From positions 18,263,000 to 18,326,999 of the forward strand of contig NC_060890.1 of the NCBI RefSeq assembly GCF_014805685.1: DNA of 64,000 nt. Reading direction: 5' to 3'. Source of the DNA: Silurus meridionalis (taxonomy: Eukaryota > Chordata > Actinopteri > Siluriformes > Siluridae). The number at the start of each line of letters is the position of its first letter. Within the stretch, counting starts at the first letter, position 1. The notes below the pieces were generated by a model. It was not told where the DNA came from. It saw nothing but the letters and a program-made list of their open reading frames with translations, and made no database searches. This document shows, in pieces, positions 1 through 12,896 of the stretch. Both the position numbers and the translations under genes were made by a program.

Positions 1-290
1 CTCGACTTGAACACACGCAGTAATACTGGAAAAATGCATCGGCATGCTATTCCCAAAATACCGCTATGCTCCTAAAGAAAGTGCAACATATTTCACCTGT
101 TACACCGTGTATCGTGTCTTTCGTTAAAGCCTGTGTAAAGTACATTAGTGTAAACACGGCTTATAGACAGGGGCTTATAGACAGGTGCGGCTTATTAATG
201 TTAAAAATAAAAATATTTGTAAAATTCAGTGGGTGCGGCTTATATATGGGTACGGAATATAGTCTGGAAATTATAGTAAGTAAAAAGACT
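1..290. mobile_element. DNA transposon terminal fragment (pogo/Tigger-like?)
   Basis: The stretch holds repeated short phrases such as 'gcggcttatagacagg' and 'gtgcggcttatatatggg', ending near 'agtctggaaattatag'. From memory these resemble the terminal part of pogo/Tigger-type DNA transposons that are dispersed in fish genomes. No transposase reading frame remains, and the other end lies outside the window or is lost. Family assignment is a recollection, not a search result. Confidence 0.4.
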
Positions 291-2840
291 CTGTTTAAAT
301 GTACAGTATAAATTTAAATACTGTTTAAATATTCCAGTAACCATGAAAGAACTCCTTTTGCATTTCTACATGAGTGAAAATAACTATAGAGACTTATGTG
401 TGAATAATTTCTGCAGTTCACTGTTTTATTCTCCTGCACATGATACCGTATTAAGGAGAGTTTTCTATTCTTCCAGGCACACAGTGAGAGTAACATCTAT
501 CCTGCAGTAACTTGTAGACTATGGGGTTATGGTTGTGGTCTGAGGTCATGTAATCATTTAACACAACTAATGCTTCCACTTCAAAGTAGCGAAGAACAGT
601 ATGTTTTTCTGAATATAGTGCAGAATAAATCAAAGCATTATGCATGAATTGAATTAAATCGAAAGGTTTCACCAATTAAAAACCATACATATGTAAAAGA
701 AGAGACTTATAACACTTTGGTATATTCCACTACTGTTATGAATCAATTCAAATGAAATTAATGGTTTGTCCTTCACACTACCTGTATGTGTGAGATAAAA
801 ACTGAGGCATGGCTGAAAATAAAGCATGAGTATTTCTACATATTTTGCGAAAACCTTGATTTGCCTTCATTCACCTAATACAACGCTGTTCACTAAAGAT
901 ACAAAATTACAACACTGCCATCTTTTACTGACATCATGTTGTACTCAGTGACAAACTGCTCCAAGTGAAAAAAAATGTATGGCTTATGCCCAAGCCAGGT
1001 TACACCCCTGCTGTCAACCACAGCAGCACTAGCCAATAATGAATGACACTGAGCTCATGTATGTGGAAGAGGACAGATAGCAATCTCTTCCAATTGTGTT
1101 GTGCTGCCCTATTGATGCAGCATGTGTAGCAGTTAGAAAAAAAAATTGTATCTATCATTATGCAAAACTGTGTTTTACTCAAAAAAAAAGGAAGAACCTT
1201 AGAAATTACAGTAAATCTACTTCAGTCAAGCATGACTCCGGTTACTGTTCATGTTTGGCTGCATTTATTGTGAAAGGAAACACAAGCTGATAATTAAAAC
1301 ATGCAACATCTCTACAGAATACACAAAAAGAACTAAATGTACACGGTTTTCTTTATCTCCTTATGGATATTGATGGAAAGCTAAAGTTTTCTGATATTGT
1401 GAGTTAGGTGACACAAATTATGTTCTTGTTCTTGTTATTATAACCCCTTTAATCAGTCTGTGAGTAAAAAAAATCCACTTAAATGAGTTTACAATTTAAG
1501 AAAGGTTTAGTATCGAGCAGTTAAATAGAGCATATAGTTTCATCGGACTGCAAAATCACAGAGGTGTCTATATGGACAAGACTAAAATGAGAGTAAAAAC
1601 CATTAAGTCATTTGGTCTGTAATTAGTCCTGCGAGGAGAATACACAAATAGAGCGAAACTGAAATGGAGTCACTGAATAGGTCCTGCAAAATCTCTGTGC
1701 AGATCTAATCTGTTCACAATAGTGTGTTAGTGGTTTTTGATTGCTGCTACTTGTTCTAACATGTCATTTTTGTATCCAGAATAAAAAAACTAATCTTCAC
1801 ACAGTCATGGAATTCATTAGAAATGTCCAAAAAGTATTTAAGTATATAAGTTTTATTGTTCCTACTACATTGTCTCTTCAATCTCTGTAGTGTAATCTAA
1901 TTGCAATTGGAAAACAGTTAATCAAAAGAAATGTTCCCAGAGGCCGATTACTCTATTTGTTATAAAGACAGCTAGAGCTGGTATAAAACTTTACTTTAAT
2001 TCACACTATAATAGCTAAAATTATGCATGTATTCATAGAAATCCCCCAAATCATCCAAGAATGGGTAGTGCAGAGTTGGTACTCAATAAACTTCTCAATA
2101 ATTATACAAACAACTGTTTAAAATATTTTATGTGTGCATCACATATTAAGTTTTCCTTTATGTTAATCAGTTTCAATATCCAGAACACATCACATTTGTG
2201 CAGCATTTCAACTCTTAGGCTCAGTTTGTGTATTAGAATAAGTGGAATATGTGGTCTGTCAAAGAATCAAGAGAATAAATTACGGTAAGTTTACATAAAA
2301 AAAATTAAATACTAAAATAAATTCAAAGAGGCTTCTGATTACTAGATTGAACCATGTGGAGTGAGCATCAGCATTACACATCATTTTAACAAACAAATGA
2401 CATAAAATCTCTCAAGGATGTATATGTACTATAAGATTACATTAACGTGATTAAATAATGTGTGCCTGTTTGATCTGGGTGACATGGCCTGATCCTTAAT
2501 TTTGGTAAGTTATATTTTATTTGAGGCTTTGGAAATATAATCAAATCAAAGTCAGATGAACAAGATCAAATTGTGGTAAGAATTCACTCACTATGTACAC
2601 ACGTACACATTAATTCATTCAATTTAATAAGATTACTTTATTTCTATTTTTATCTCACACACTACATTGGATCAAAAATGCCATGATAATGGAAAAATAT
2701 GAGAAGTGCTCACAAAACGTTTTTGTTCCCCTGAGAAACTTTGCATTTGCTTGCAATTTTTTTCGTTCTTACACAATGATATTTGTGTTCTATTACGTTT
2801 ATCTTGTGTTTCCTTGAAAAACTTTTGCATACTCTTGGTC
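291..2840. other. AT-rich intergenic sequence, nothing recognised
   Basis: I see no exon-like reading frame, RNA gene or clear repeat in this stretch. The short open frames here have no recognisable domains and no splice-site context. Confidence 0.5.
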
Positions 2841-2849
2841 AAGTTCATG

Positions 2850-3850
2850 CAAACAGTACTTACAGTTTACAGTAATTAAATATTCTACTCATGTAAAAGT
2901 ACTGTTATTTTAATAAAACCTTCCTCAAGTACAAGTAAAGTTACCGGTCTAAAAATCTACTCAAGTAAAAGTAAAAATTAGTTTATTTAAAAGTTACTTT
3001 TTTACCAGGGAATTTTAATGTAGTTCAAAAAAGACCAAGGGAATACAAATCTTAAACTGGTTGTTTTTAATTGAAGGAACACCCTCACAAATTAAAGTGC
3101 AATAACAAAAAATAAAAAATAAAATCTAATAAAACACTGCAGTCCATGACTTGAGTCTAATGTGGGTTATGCATTTCGCCGAAAAAAAAAGGGATATTGT
3201 ATAATTTATTATAATGAGAGAAATCACAAATGCAGAATTTAGACAGTGAGCACACGCATAGAACATCTCCAACATTTTCCGCAGCAACGAATCAAAATGC
3301 TTTGATTGGACACTGCATTCTCAACATAAGTATGTGAACGGTTATGCTCAAATCTAATGCAACATCAGCAGATTTACTTTAATAAATAACATTTTATTTA
3401 TTATATATGACACTTAAATCGCCTCAAGTCCCCGTTAATTTCCAACCCTGGTGGTAAACAAAATTAGCAATGTCACACACTGATGCAGTACAATTATGTA
3501 AACTAAAGATACATGTATTATTTACTTACCTCAACATGCTTGCGCAGGTTTGATGTTGAGTTTTTATAGCCCAGCTTACACTGCATAATAAAGCTGTTGT
3601 CTTTCTTGCATTTGTAGTCAAAGTGGTAGCTTTTATACGGCCAGGGGTTTGATTTTATAAGGATTCGAGAACATTTTGATTTTAGCTGGGTCTGCATCGC
3701 TGGTGTCTGTCTTGTCCACGTTTGTTCTCCAACTCATCAATTAATAAGTGCAGTGGCTAAAAACAGTAAAAAGTAGAAGTACAAACAAAAAAAATACTTA
3801 ATTACAGTAATGCGAATAAAAAATTTATTTGTTACTTTCCAACTATGGCT
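2850..3850. mobile_element. Non-autonomous hAT-like element, degenerate
   Basis: The left part is rich in 'ctcaagtaaaagtaa' phrases (about 2895-3000), and the right part ends in 'acttaattacagtaatgcg...gttactttcc' (about 3798-3842). Both are typical of a hAT-derived dispersed repeat common in teleosts. No transposase is present. Boundaries are approximate. Confidence 0.35.
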
Positions 3851-4419
3851 CCCAGAGCACTCAAATGATGCCGTTCAAACAAAAGTACATATAAGTATTT
3901 TCGTGAGAACACAAACATATTATAAAAGAATGTAAAATAATGTAAGTGGTGCCCAAAAAAAATTATAAGGAAGTAAAAAAATTTGAGATTGTAAAAAAAA
4001 GTTAACAAAAAAAATACAAGCAAAGGCAAAGTTTCTTAAAAGAACGTAAAACTTTTTGTGAGCGATGACAAAAGCAAAAAAAACCTTTTCTGATCTCATA
4101 TTTTTCATCGCTATGCTCACTTAGGTGCGCCGTAGAAAGCAGTCTAACTCATTACGTGAACATATGTGGAAAACTGTACTGATCTTTGTACTAATTGTCG
4201 CATGTGCACTTTTTGTCATTCCCCCTAAATAGATTTGTGGGTTTTATATAAAAAAAAGTTTTTGTTAACTTATATTTTCCTATGTTGCACCTTGGTGCTT
4301 GGCAAACGTTGTTTTGTTTCACTGTTGAAATTAAATTAAAATCAAAGCCTACTTGAAGACTTAACCTAAACTTAAACTGCTTTATTTTTGGACTGTATGG
4401 CCTTCCATAGCAGACTTTA

Positions 4420-4728
4420 AACTTGCCCTCACCAAGACGCGTGGCCGGGAGAGCTGTTACGACCTTAAAGCGCTCGCGCCTCCCCGCCTGCTATACCTCC
4501 GGAGCTTCAGTGCAATCCTCGGCAGTGTTCTGAGACTGCACTTTACGACTCCGACCACTCATCTGGATATTAACCTGAACCCAGAGCATGGACTTTCCCC
4601 TTTCCGGACGATAAATAAGCACAAAACAGGAACTGGATATTCTTAATTTTAACGCGTAAAACTTTATTTTTTCTTCTCCAAGAGTTTTATAAACTGCATG
4701 ATTTGGTTGTTTCGGACGGGAATGAACC
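4420..4728 (+). promoter_or_regulatory. epas1: epas1 promoter-proximal region and 5' UTR
   Basis: Compared with the surrounding AT-rich DNA, this segment is GC- and CpG-rich (for example 'gacgcgtggccggg' and 'aagcgctcgcgcctcc'). It lies just upstream of the epas1 start codon and contains the iron-responsive element, so at least 4509-4728 should be transcribed as 5' UTR. No TATA box is obvious close by. The transcription start cannot be fixed from sequence alone. Confidence 0.6.
4509..4542 (+). promoter_or_regulatory. epas1: Iron-responsive element (IRE) in epas1 5' UTR
   Basis: The hexaloop CAGTGT lies at 4523-4528 (C4523 pairs with G4527). The upper stem is CTCGG (4518-4522) against TCTGAG (4529-4534), leaving one unpaired T at 4531. 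An unpaired C sits at 4517. The lower stem is GTGCAAT (4510-4516) against ACTGCAC (4535-4541), with a single A.C mismatch. The extra unpaired U on the 3' side of the upper stem is the known peculiarity of the HIF-2 alpha IRE. IRP1 binding there represses translation when iron is low. The element is about 190 nt before the start codon and independently supports the epas1 identity, because HIF-1 alpha mRNA lacks it. Confidence 0.9.
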
Positions 4729-4952
4729 ATGGCGTCTGAAAAAGAAAAGAAGAGGTAAGACATGGAGGGAATTAGTTTGTTTCTGTGTTTTTGTCTTTGT
4801 TTATTTTCTTATCCATTTGTTTTCAGAATGCGTTAATACATGGATAGTATTTGTATCATTCTGTTGAGTTTGACATTCTTGGGCTTGTTAACTGCGCAGT
4901 TTCTTTTTCCTGGTGGAGCAGATTCACATCCACCCGTGTTAAGCACTTTATT

Positions 4953-5002
<50 letters not shown>

Positions 5003-8000
5003 GCAGCCTATCCATAGGTTGAGTACCAATCTGAAGTCAGTAAGTGCGCCTGATTGGTTCTTCATTAGGTTCTCTGATGACTTTCTGCTTGGGTTCTTGC
5101 TGGGAAACACTCTACATGCAGCAACATAGGAACCTTTATGGTTCTAGATTTGTATTTTTATTTGTTGTTGTTTTTTTTGTTTTTTTTATGTGCTTAATGA
5201 CTTTAAGCACACTCTGCTTTCATATGTCAAGAAGAAAAAGCACACAAGTTAGTCAATGTTATCTGTTAAAATCCTGAAGATCACTCAGATTATAAACCTG
5301 CTTTAACCTTCTGATGTGGTGTCTCTGAATGTTTTTGTTGTTGTTGATGTTGTTTCTAACCGTTTTCTGTTTTAGACACAAAACATGCTTTTTTTCCCCC
5401 CTCTCATTTTATGGCCATTTTGGCAGTAGAAATCTAATAAGGGGTTATTAAAGGTGTTAAGAATATGGTTCTTATGGACATTTGAGTATGTCCTGGAGAA
5501 ATGTGTGATCCATTCTTTTAGTGGTACGTTTAATAAAAAAAAAGTTTTTTATATAGTAATCATGATTTCAATCCCTGCCACATTCTTGTAATACTTGTAA
5601 TATGTATTTATAATACAGGATCTCTTGATATGATCCGGTTTAGCATTTCATAATTATAAAAATGGAAATAGTCTTGTGGAAATATACAGATATTGAATGG
5701 TGTTTTTAAGGGTAATTAAAATTAATGTTTTTTCGGGTGAAATCCTCATGAGAAAATAAAAATAGGTTCCTTTCAGGTAATATCACTCTTTACTGCCTCG
5801 CTGAGTTTTCCTCTTGCTGTCTGTCTGTGCTTAAGAAATGGCGTTTTGCATTTAAGCGACAGAGTGCCTTTCTATAACCACCTGCACCGCACATGGCATG
5901 TGAGTCAGCTAAGACCCTGTTAACCAAATAGTCACAAAATCCACTGCTTCTGACTTTCATGGTTTTAATTTGTTTGACATTTTTGGTCTATCATATCTAC
6001 CATGTGGGAATTGTATCAGAATATTAATCAGTATAGCAGTTGGTGTAAACTGATGCTGGCTCATGAATGTTCAGGGGACGTTTACAGAAGGTTTGATTTG
6101 TTCTTAGTGGCTGCATTCAGGTGACTATTTGTTTGTTAGAGTGAACTTAATGTTCAGGGGAAAATAAGATTAGCACATTTCAAAACTTGTGGAAAAGCAC
6201 AGCATGGTTAACGATCAGTGCAGCTCCAATCCTGTCTAGTCTTTTCTTTACTTCATATCTCTCTCTCTCTCCTTTTAATTACACGTTAACCTTTAAATAT
6301 ATGTTAACTCATGTCTTTGAAAGGCTTTTTTGAAGATAATTCATGCATTTGTGTTCATAATCACCTCTAATGACCTTCCCAGAGATTTTCTGTTCTTTTA
6401 TTCAGTTGGACAAAAGCATTGTCTCTAGCAGTCACTTTTTCATACAATAGCACCCTTTGAGCTTCTCGATATATAGGACGTGTCGTGTAATAAAATAAAT
6501 CCCGATTCTTTGTGAGAGGCCTTTTTTGCAGAATTTAGTGTAATCTTGTTAAATGAGAACGCGACTGAAAGAAGGGTGAGGGTCAGCAGTCAAATAATCA
6601 TGTGACTACCTTTTCTACTTTCCAATCAAGAGTTAATCATGATATTGAGGATAGATAGAAGTTTTAACTCATTTAACACCAATTGTTGCAAACATTTAAT
6701 TCGATTTGAGGACCAATTATCTTTTTCTCTGTATAGTAAAATAGATCATATTCATCCGTTTGTTTGTTTGTGGTCTATAAATAAGTGGCTTCAATAAATG
6801 AATTAAAAAAAGTTAGTATATATATATATATATATAAGGAGAGTATATTTTCATTTCAACAAGGCACACATTTACTCATAAGTAAATTGTATACACTTGA
6901 AAAGCGGGATTAAACTGTTGTGCGGTACAAAAGAATGTTGACAAGCCCAATTATTCCCTCTCCAGCTCTTCCTGTCTCTCCCAAATGTCATTAACGTTTT
7001 ATCTAGATCTCATAAGGATCTCCCTAAACAATTCTCTAAAGCGTTTTTTCCCCATTTGGTGCTTGATTGACATTTTTAATCAATGGCAATCTATAACTGA
7101 AAGCCAAACATAATGGCTAGTAAGTAGCTGTCAGATAACAACATTTATAGCTCATTTTGTTGTAAAAATTCAGTGAAAGAAATGAGCTGTCAGCCTAGGG
7201 CATGTGCGAAGAACACAGATGTGTTAAAATTGCTGACAGTAAAATGTGCAGCACACCTTGACCTCCTTTTTTTTTTTTTCTCCTTCGTTATCGAATGCTC
7301 CAGAAGCATGTGCATTCCTTTAGTGCATGTATGCAGAGGCCCCTTTGGCCTGCTAAAGCTGAAGGCTTGTGCAGTGCAGGCTTGAAGTGGAGGTCAGCAG
7401 CTGGAGTGTGTGGGAAAAGGACTCACTACACTAGGCCACTTCATTCTGAAGAACAGAGCCAAGAGAAATGAAGCCAAGGCTACTGCAAAGAAAGTGTGTG
7501 TGTAACAGAGAGAGGGTAAAAGAGAGAGGGTAAGAACGAGAGAACTTGCAGCCAAAGCAACACAGACCCTCATATACAGCCTATTATGAGCTGTTTGGAG
7601 TTTATGGAAATATGCAATGTAATAGATTATGTAAGAGCTCTAATCAATGTCTATTATACAATGACAAGGCTGGGGTTTGTACATATACTACATATTTGCT
7701 ATGATACAGAATTCAATTATTAGCCAGTATTATCATGCTCCAGTGTCTGTTAAGTATAGTTGCTATGACGTTTTACAAATTGTTACTCCAGCATGTTATT
7801 TATAGCCACAATTCTGCCGTGTCTCATGTTTTCTGAGGCCCTCACAGTATAGCTGCCCTCCGTACAGTTTTAAATGTAGTACAAAACAGGCCTGGGTTAA
7901 GACCTGGTTTATACTTGACGCGTGACCACATCTATGCGTGCGAGTGCAGCAGCAACATGATCAGCATTGTTCACATACTCACCTGTGGGTCTTATGTACT

Positions 8001-11000
8001 GTACGTCTTTAGGGCAACATCCACTAGATGGCACGTCAGAGCCAAATCATCAATCGCTGTCAGGTTTCTGAGTAAACCTATAAAATATATAGTGATTTGT
8101 CTTTGTGCCGAAGAATGGAGCTGACTAGTTATTTTCCTAATAAAACCTTACATTGTTATCTTGATTGTGGTCATGAGTTGACTTTTAATGGTAAACTTTG
8201 CACTTATATTCAAAAACATTTGTCTATAGTAGAAGATTGAGAGATAAATGAGTTATATAGCCTTGAAAACACAATTAGAAGGGCAGTAAGTGTAGTTTAT
8301 AAATGTATGAAATTGTAGTACAGTTGTTGTTTGGCCAGTTGGTTTAGGACATCATATCATATATCCTGCTATACTGCAGCCACTATTTACCAAGCAGGAC
8401 AAAAGCAGGACATGCACAGTGGATTGTGTATGTATAAGTAATGCATATATAAACCTGGCCTAATTCTACAGTTCTTTCCTGGTATAACCAGATATGTATG
8501 TAGTAATGCTAGCAGTAGATAAGTTATGATCTATGTACACTGTCTAATAACACTCTTCAAACTGTTATATGTATTAAATCAATCTAAAAATTCACCATTT
8601 GAGCTGCAGAAAACTTCAGATAGAAGCTATAAACTCATGTGCATGTGTTGCTTTACCTCAGGCTATAAAAGTCCAGTAACAGATTAAATGATTGCTGACA
8701 GGAAGAACAATCATCTGTTACGTTGTCAATTAAAAAAACATAATTAATCATCACTGGCTTTTGCTCTTCTTGCGCTTTCCCCTGGATTGCAGTTTGTAAT
8801 GATGGCTCTTTTGTTTTTTCTGCATTTGAGCTGCTAAAATGACTGAAAATGTGTCATTCACACTGACTTGCAGACTGGTTGATTCATCAGCAGTATGTTT
8901 TGTTTGACACTTCTTTTTTTCTTTTTCTTTTTTCGTTTGTTTGTCTCTTTTTGTTTCTTTTTTGTTTTTTTTGTTTTTGACTATGCACATTTTTTGTGTA
9001 CTTGTAGGTTTTTTCCCCTGGGGCTTTGTCTACTTCCTGAAAATTACTCATATAGTAGACTGTTAGTTGAATATAACTGAAATAATGTAGTATTTGAGCT
9101 TTCATTGTGTGATTAAGGTGTTTTTTTTTGTTTGTTTGTTTGTATATTTAATATATATATAAAAGTTTCCCTGGTTTTCCTCACATTATTGTTGGATTAC
9201 TTTACTTAAAAATACTGATTAGTATTAATCTGATGGCATGTCCAACACTACCGTGTCAAATGACTGATGATAGAGCTGAGGATTTCCTACTCCTCCTTGA
9301 AATTTCATCTCATTCTGCAATTTAGAATTACTGGATAAAATTATTGTTTTAGAGGTTTAAAAACTCTTTCCCTAAAACCATCCTAGCCTATCTTTTTGTC
9401 TTAGAAGCAAAATATGTTAAATATGAAAAGTTTTCTTAATCAGTTTTCCGGTAAAAGATTAGATACATGGCACTATTATGTAAGTCTACCATTATATAAG
9501 TCTAACCTTTGGAAAGCATGATAATGTTTCAGAGGTTGTCCAGTCTTTAGGGCTCAGAAAGTGCTACACACAAGTTAGATACAAGTTTATAATACAGTAC
9601 ACTGTTGCACATACAAATAACATATATTTATGAATAAATATGCAGGTTGCACATTACAATAAACCTTCTATAAAATAATGATTAAAAGTGAGCCACAGCA
9701 AGGACAAGTTTGTTTGACAAGCCTTAATAAATGAATTAGCTTGTTTAACACACTGTCTGTTCATAATGTAGGACCGGGGAAACTAAAGACGCTCACACAC
9801 TATGCAAATAATCAATGATTTTCAATTCCTCCAGTAAGGCTCAACCACCACATAGCAATTAATGCAATTTGCTGATTTTTCTGTATCGGTCATTATTTAA
9901 TATAAGGCAATAGAAAGTCCAGAATTCATAGTGCTTTCTGTTCAGCTAAAAAGAAGAAGCAATGGGAAAATATTCTGGTTTGTGTGTATGGGTGCCATGG
10001 GTTGCTGTGGTGTGCCACACATAGGGCACATGGAGTTCAACTTCTTTCTGCCACACGCTTTCATACTTTCATAACCCAAGCGGTAAAGCCTCAGACCACA
10101 AAGCCCTTATATCCGAAAATGATAATGCCTTCCATTACAGCATCTTATTGATCATTATACATTTCTAAATGCAATGTTGGTTTTGAGGATTTTAACCAAT
10201 ATTAAAGGTTTTGATTTTGCTCTCTTATGTACATACAGTTTGCACAATGTTATGTATTTTCTTTCTTATTTTATATTAAAAAAATATTTTTTTTGCCAAA
10301 CTATTCCTAAGACTTGAAAGATGCTTTTTGTTAGCATTATTGATATGTTAGTGGATGCTGTCCTTTGGGCGATCCCGTTAGCAGATCTGGCAATTTTTCA
10401 TTTTTTATTTGATTTGGCAAAGATTTTATGCCGGATGCCCTTCCTGATACAACCCTGCCATATTATTCAAGGTTGGGGCCAGCATTGAAAGTGCACAGGC
10501 TTGCGCAACCCCCAGCGCCTAGTTTGGTTTCCTGCCTGGGAAAAGAACGCAGGCTGTGTCGTTGTCCAGACGCCAGAATATTGAAGAATTAAATAATTGT
10601 GTTGAATTACTAATCAATTAATGAACTTATGGTTATGGTCAAGGTTATAAATGAACATCATTAGCCATAAGTGAGCTATATTTGGCCATGCTGTAGTAAT
10701 ACTAGCTCACCCACACATTACCCTCCAACTTCATATTGTTGTCTGGCTCTTCACGTTGTGATAATGACTTCATTGTTTCCCTTTGGAGGGCATGTCCGCA
10801 CACTCATTTACAGTGGATAAACAGGAAGTAGTAGCAGCCTGCTCAGGTAAACTGAATAAAGAACACCAGACATTCTGGCTCTACACTACAGTACAATCAA
10901 GGCCACTGGAATAATCATTCTGTTTTAAATATAGTGACGATATTTGGCACACACCCTCACATCCTCATGCAGTTGATTGAGTTGTGTTGACCTTTGACCT

Positions 11001-11507
11001 GTGTCCTATGTCTACAGACATCATTCAGAACGGCGGAAAGAGAAATCGCGTGATGCAGCGCGCAGCAGGAGGAGTAAGGAGACCGAGGTGTTCTACGAGC
11101 TGGCACATCAGCTGCCTCTGCCTCATAGCATCCGCTCACACCTGGACAAAGCGTCCATCATGAGACTGACCATCAGCTTCCTCCGTACACGCAAAATGCT
11201 TACATCAGGTTTGGTTTTTACACACACCCACAGCCTCCATCATCAATGTCCTCTGTAACACACATTTACATTTATTCCTTCGGTTAATGGTTTTATCCAA
11301 AGCATTGACCAGAGCAGGTGAGGGCTCTTCTGGGTTCACACCCTTTTTGCAGATGATGTCTGTACATGTATATACGATTTGTGCTTTTTGATTATCAGCC
11401 TGTTCTGTTCTATTCTATTCTATTCTATTCTATTCTATTCTATTCTATAATTACTAACACTGAAAATGTTTTTCTATTTCTCTGTTTGTATTTCATCACG
11501 GTTAAAT

Positions 11508-11554
<47 letters not shown>

Positions 11555-12242
11555 CCTTGCTTGCTTCATGGTCTGTAGTGGTGTTGTATTTTATTTCTGT
11601 ATTTCCAAACCTTTGAATTAGCTTATTGATTGTCTTGGTGCTGCTTGTACTTCTATTGAGATCATATTACACTTTAATTTTAGTCAGGTTCAATATTGTG
11701 AGCTAGTTCATTTAGATTCATGGTATAATTCCAGTGCAAAATGTGGAAGGTATTGATGCGAAATACCTATGCAACATGAAATCATGATCTACAATTATTG
11801 AAGATTGAACTATAAATATTTACAGTCTTTTTTCTATTTTTTTTTTTTTTTTTAGCATTATTTTATAAATTGTTAAAACCAGAGTTTTTTTCTGTTTACC
11901 AGAGTTTTTATTTAAATTCTTGTTAAACATGGTGTTAAACTATACTGGATGACTGACTGAATTATGAATTCTGTGACCCACAAACATCTTTTTGTTGTTT
12001 AGTTGGTTGCCCTACTGTGATGTTTTCTCAGGCCTCTAATGTTGCTGTTTGCAGTTGCTGCATGTTTTTGCTTTTAGTAAATTGCAGGTCAGTGTGGTTC
12101 AGCGGGAATGATTCAGTCAGGAATTAAATCAAATTAGCCGGACAGGAACATTTTATTTTTTAAGCCCTGCATCATGCATCTGTGCTTTTAGTAGGATGTT
12201 TCAAATCATCATTAGGTTTTTCAACTGTGTATGTGTGTTTTT

Positions 12243-12333
<91 letters not shown>

Positions 12334-12830
12334 CAAATATGACCAATTTTCTTACAGTGACAGAAAATGAAATGTTCACACAGTCATTGGGTTCCCACAA
12401 AAATAGCATTTTTATTTTTATGTGCTTACTATGGTACAGTTGAAGTTAAATTGACATGTAGGCATAGCATTAATTAGCAAGAACAGGCATTATGTCTATG
12501 GAAGATCCCCACAAAGATAGGGATAGCCGCTTACATTTGAGGAAATCAGGATAAATACACACATTATTAAAGAATAGTCAAACTGATTTCTTAAGGTCAG
12601 TGAGATTTATACTAAGTCTAGTGTTGGGTGTACATAAAGCATTGATTACTTACAATAAAGATTATCTCATTAAATATAGAAAGTGTGTGTGTCTGTGTAA
12701 GCACGCTCTAGCCATTGCAGAGCACCTGAAGAGACGTTCTGTACTCTTTGACACAATAAGATTATGATCTCAGGAACATAGAGAAAGAACGTGGGTGGTT
12801 TCTAAAGTTCATCACTGATTACTAACTCAC

Positions 12831-12896
<66 letters not shown>

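Noticed and set aside
4840..5022. 60-residue frame with a signal-peptide-like start followed by poly-Leu
   Set aside because: It is read through the (TTA)n microsatellite in epas1 intron 1. The hydrophobic run is the repeat itself, and frames are open on both strands for the same reason.
12182..12443. Cys/Val and Thr/His repeat proteins
   Set aside because: Translation of the (TG)42 microsatellite.
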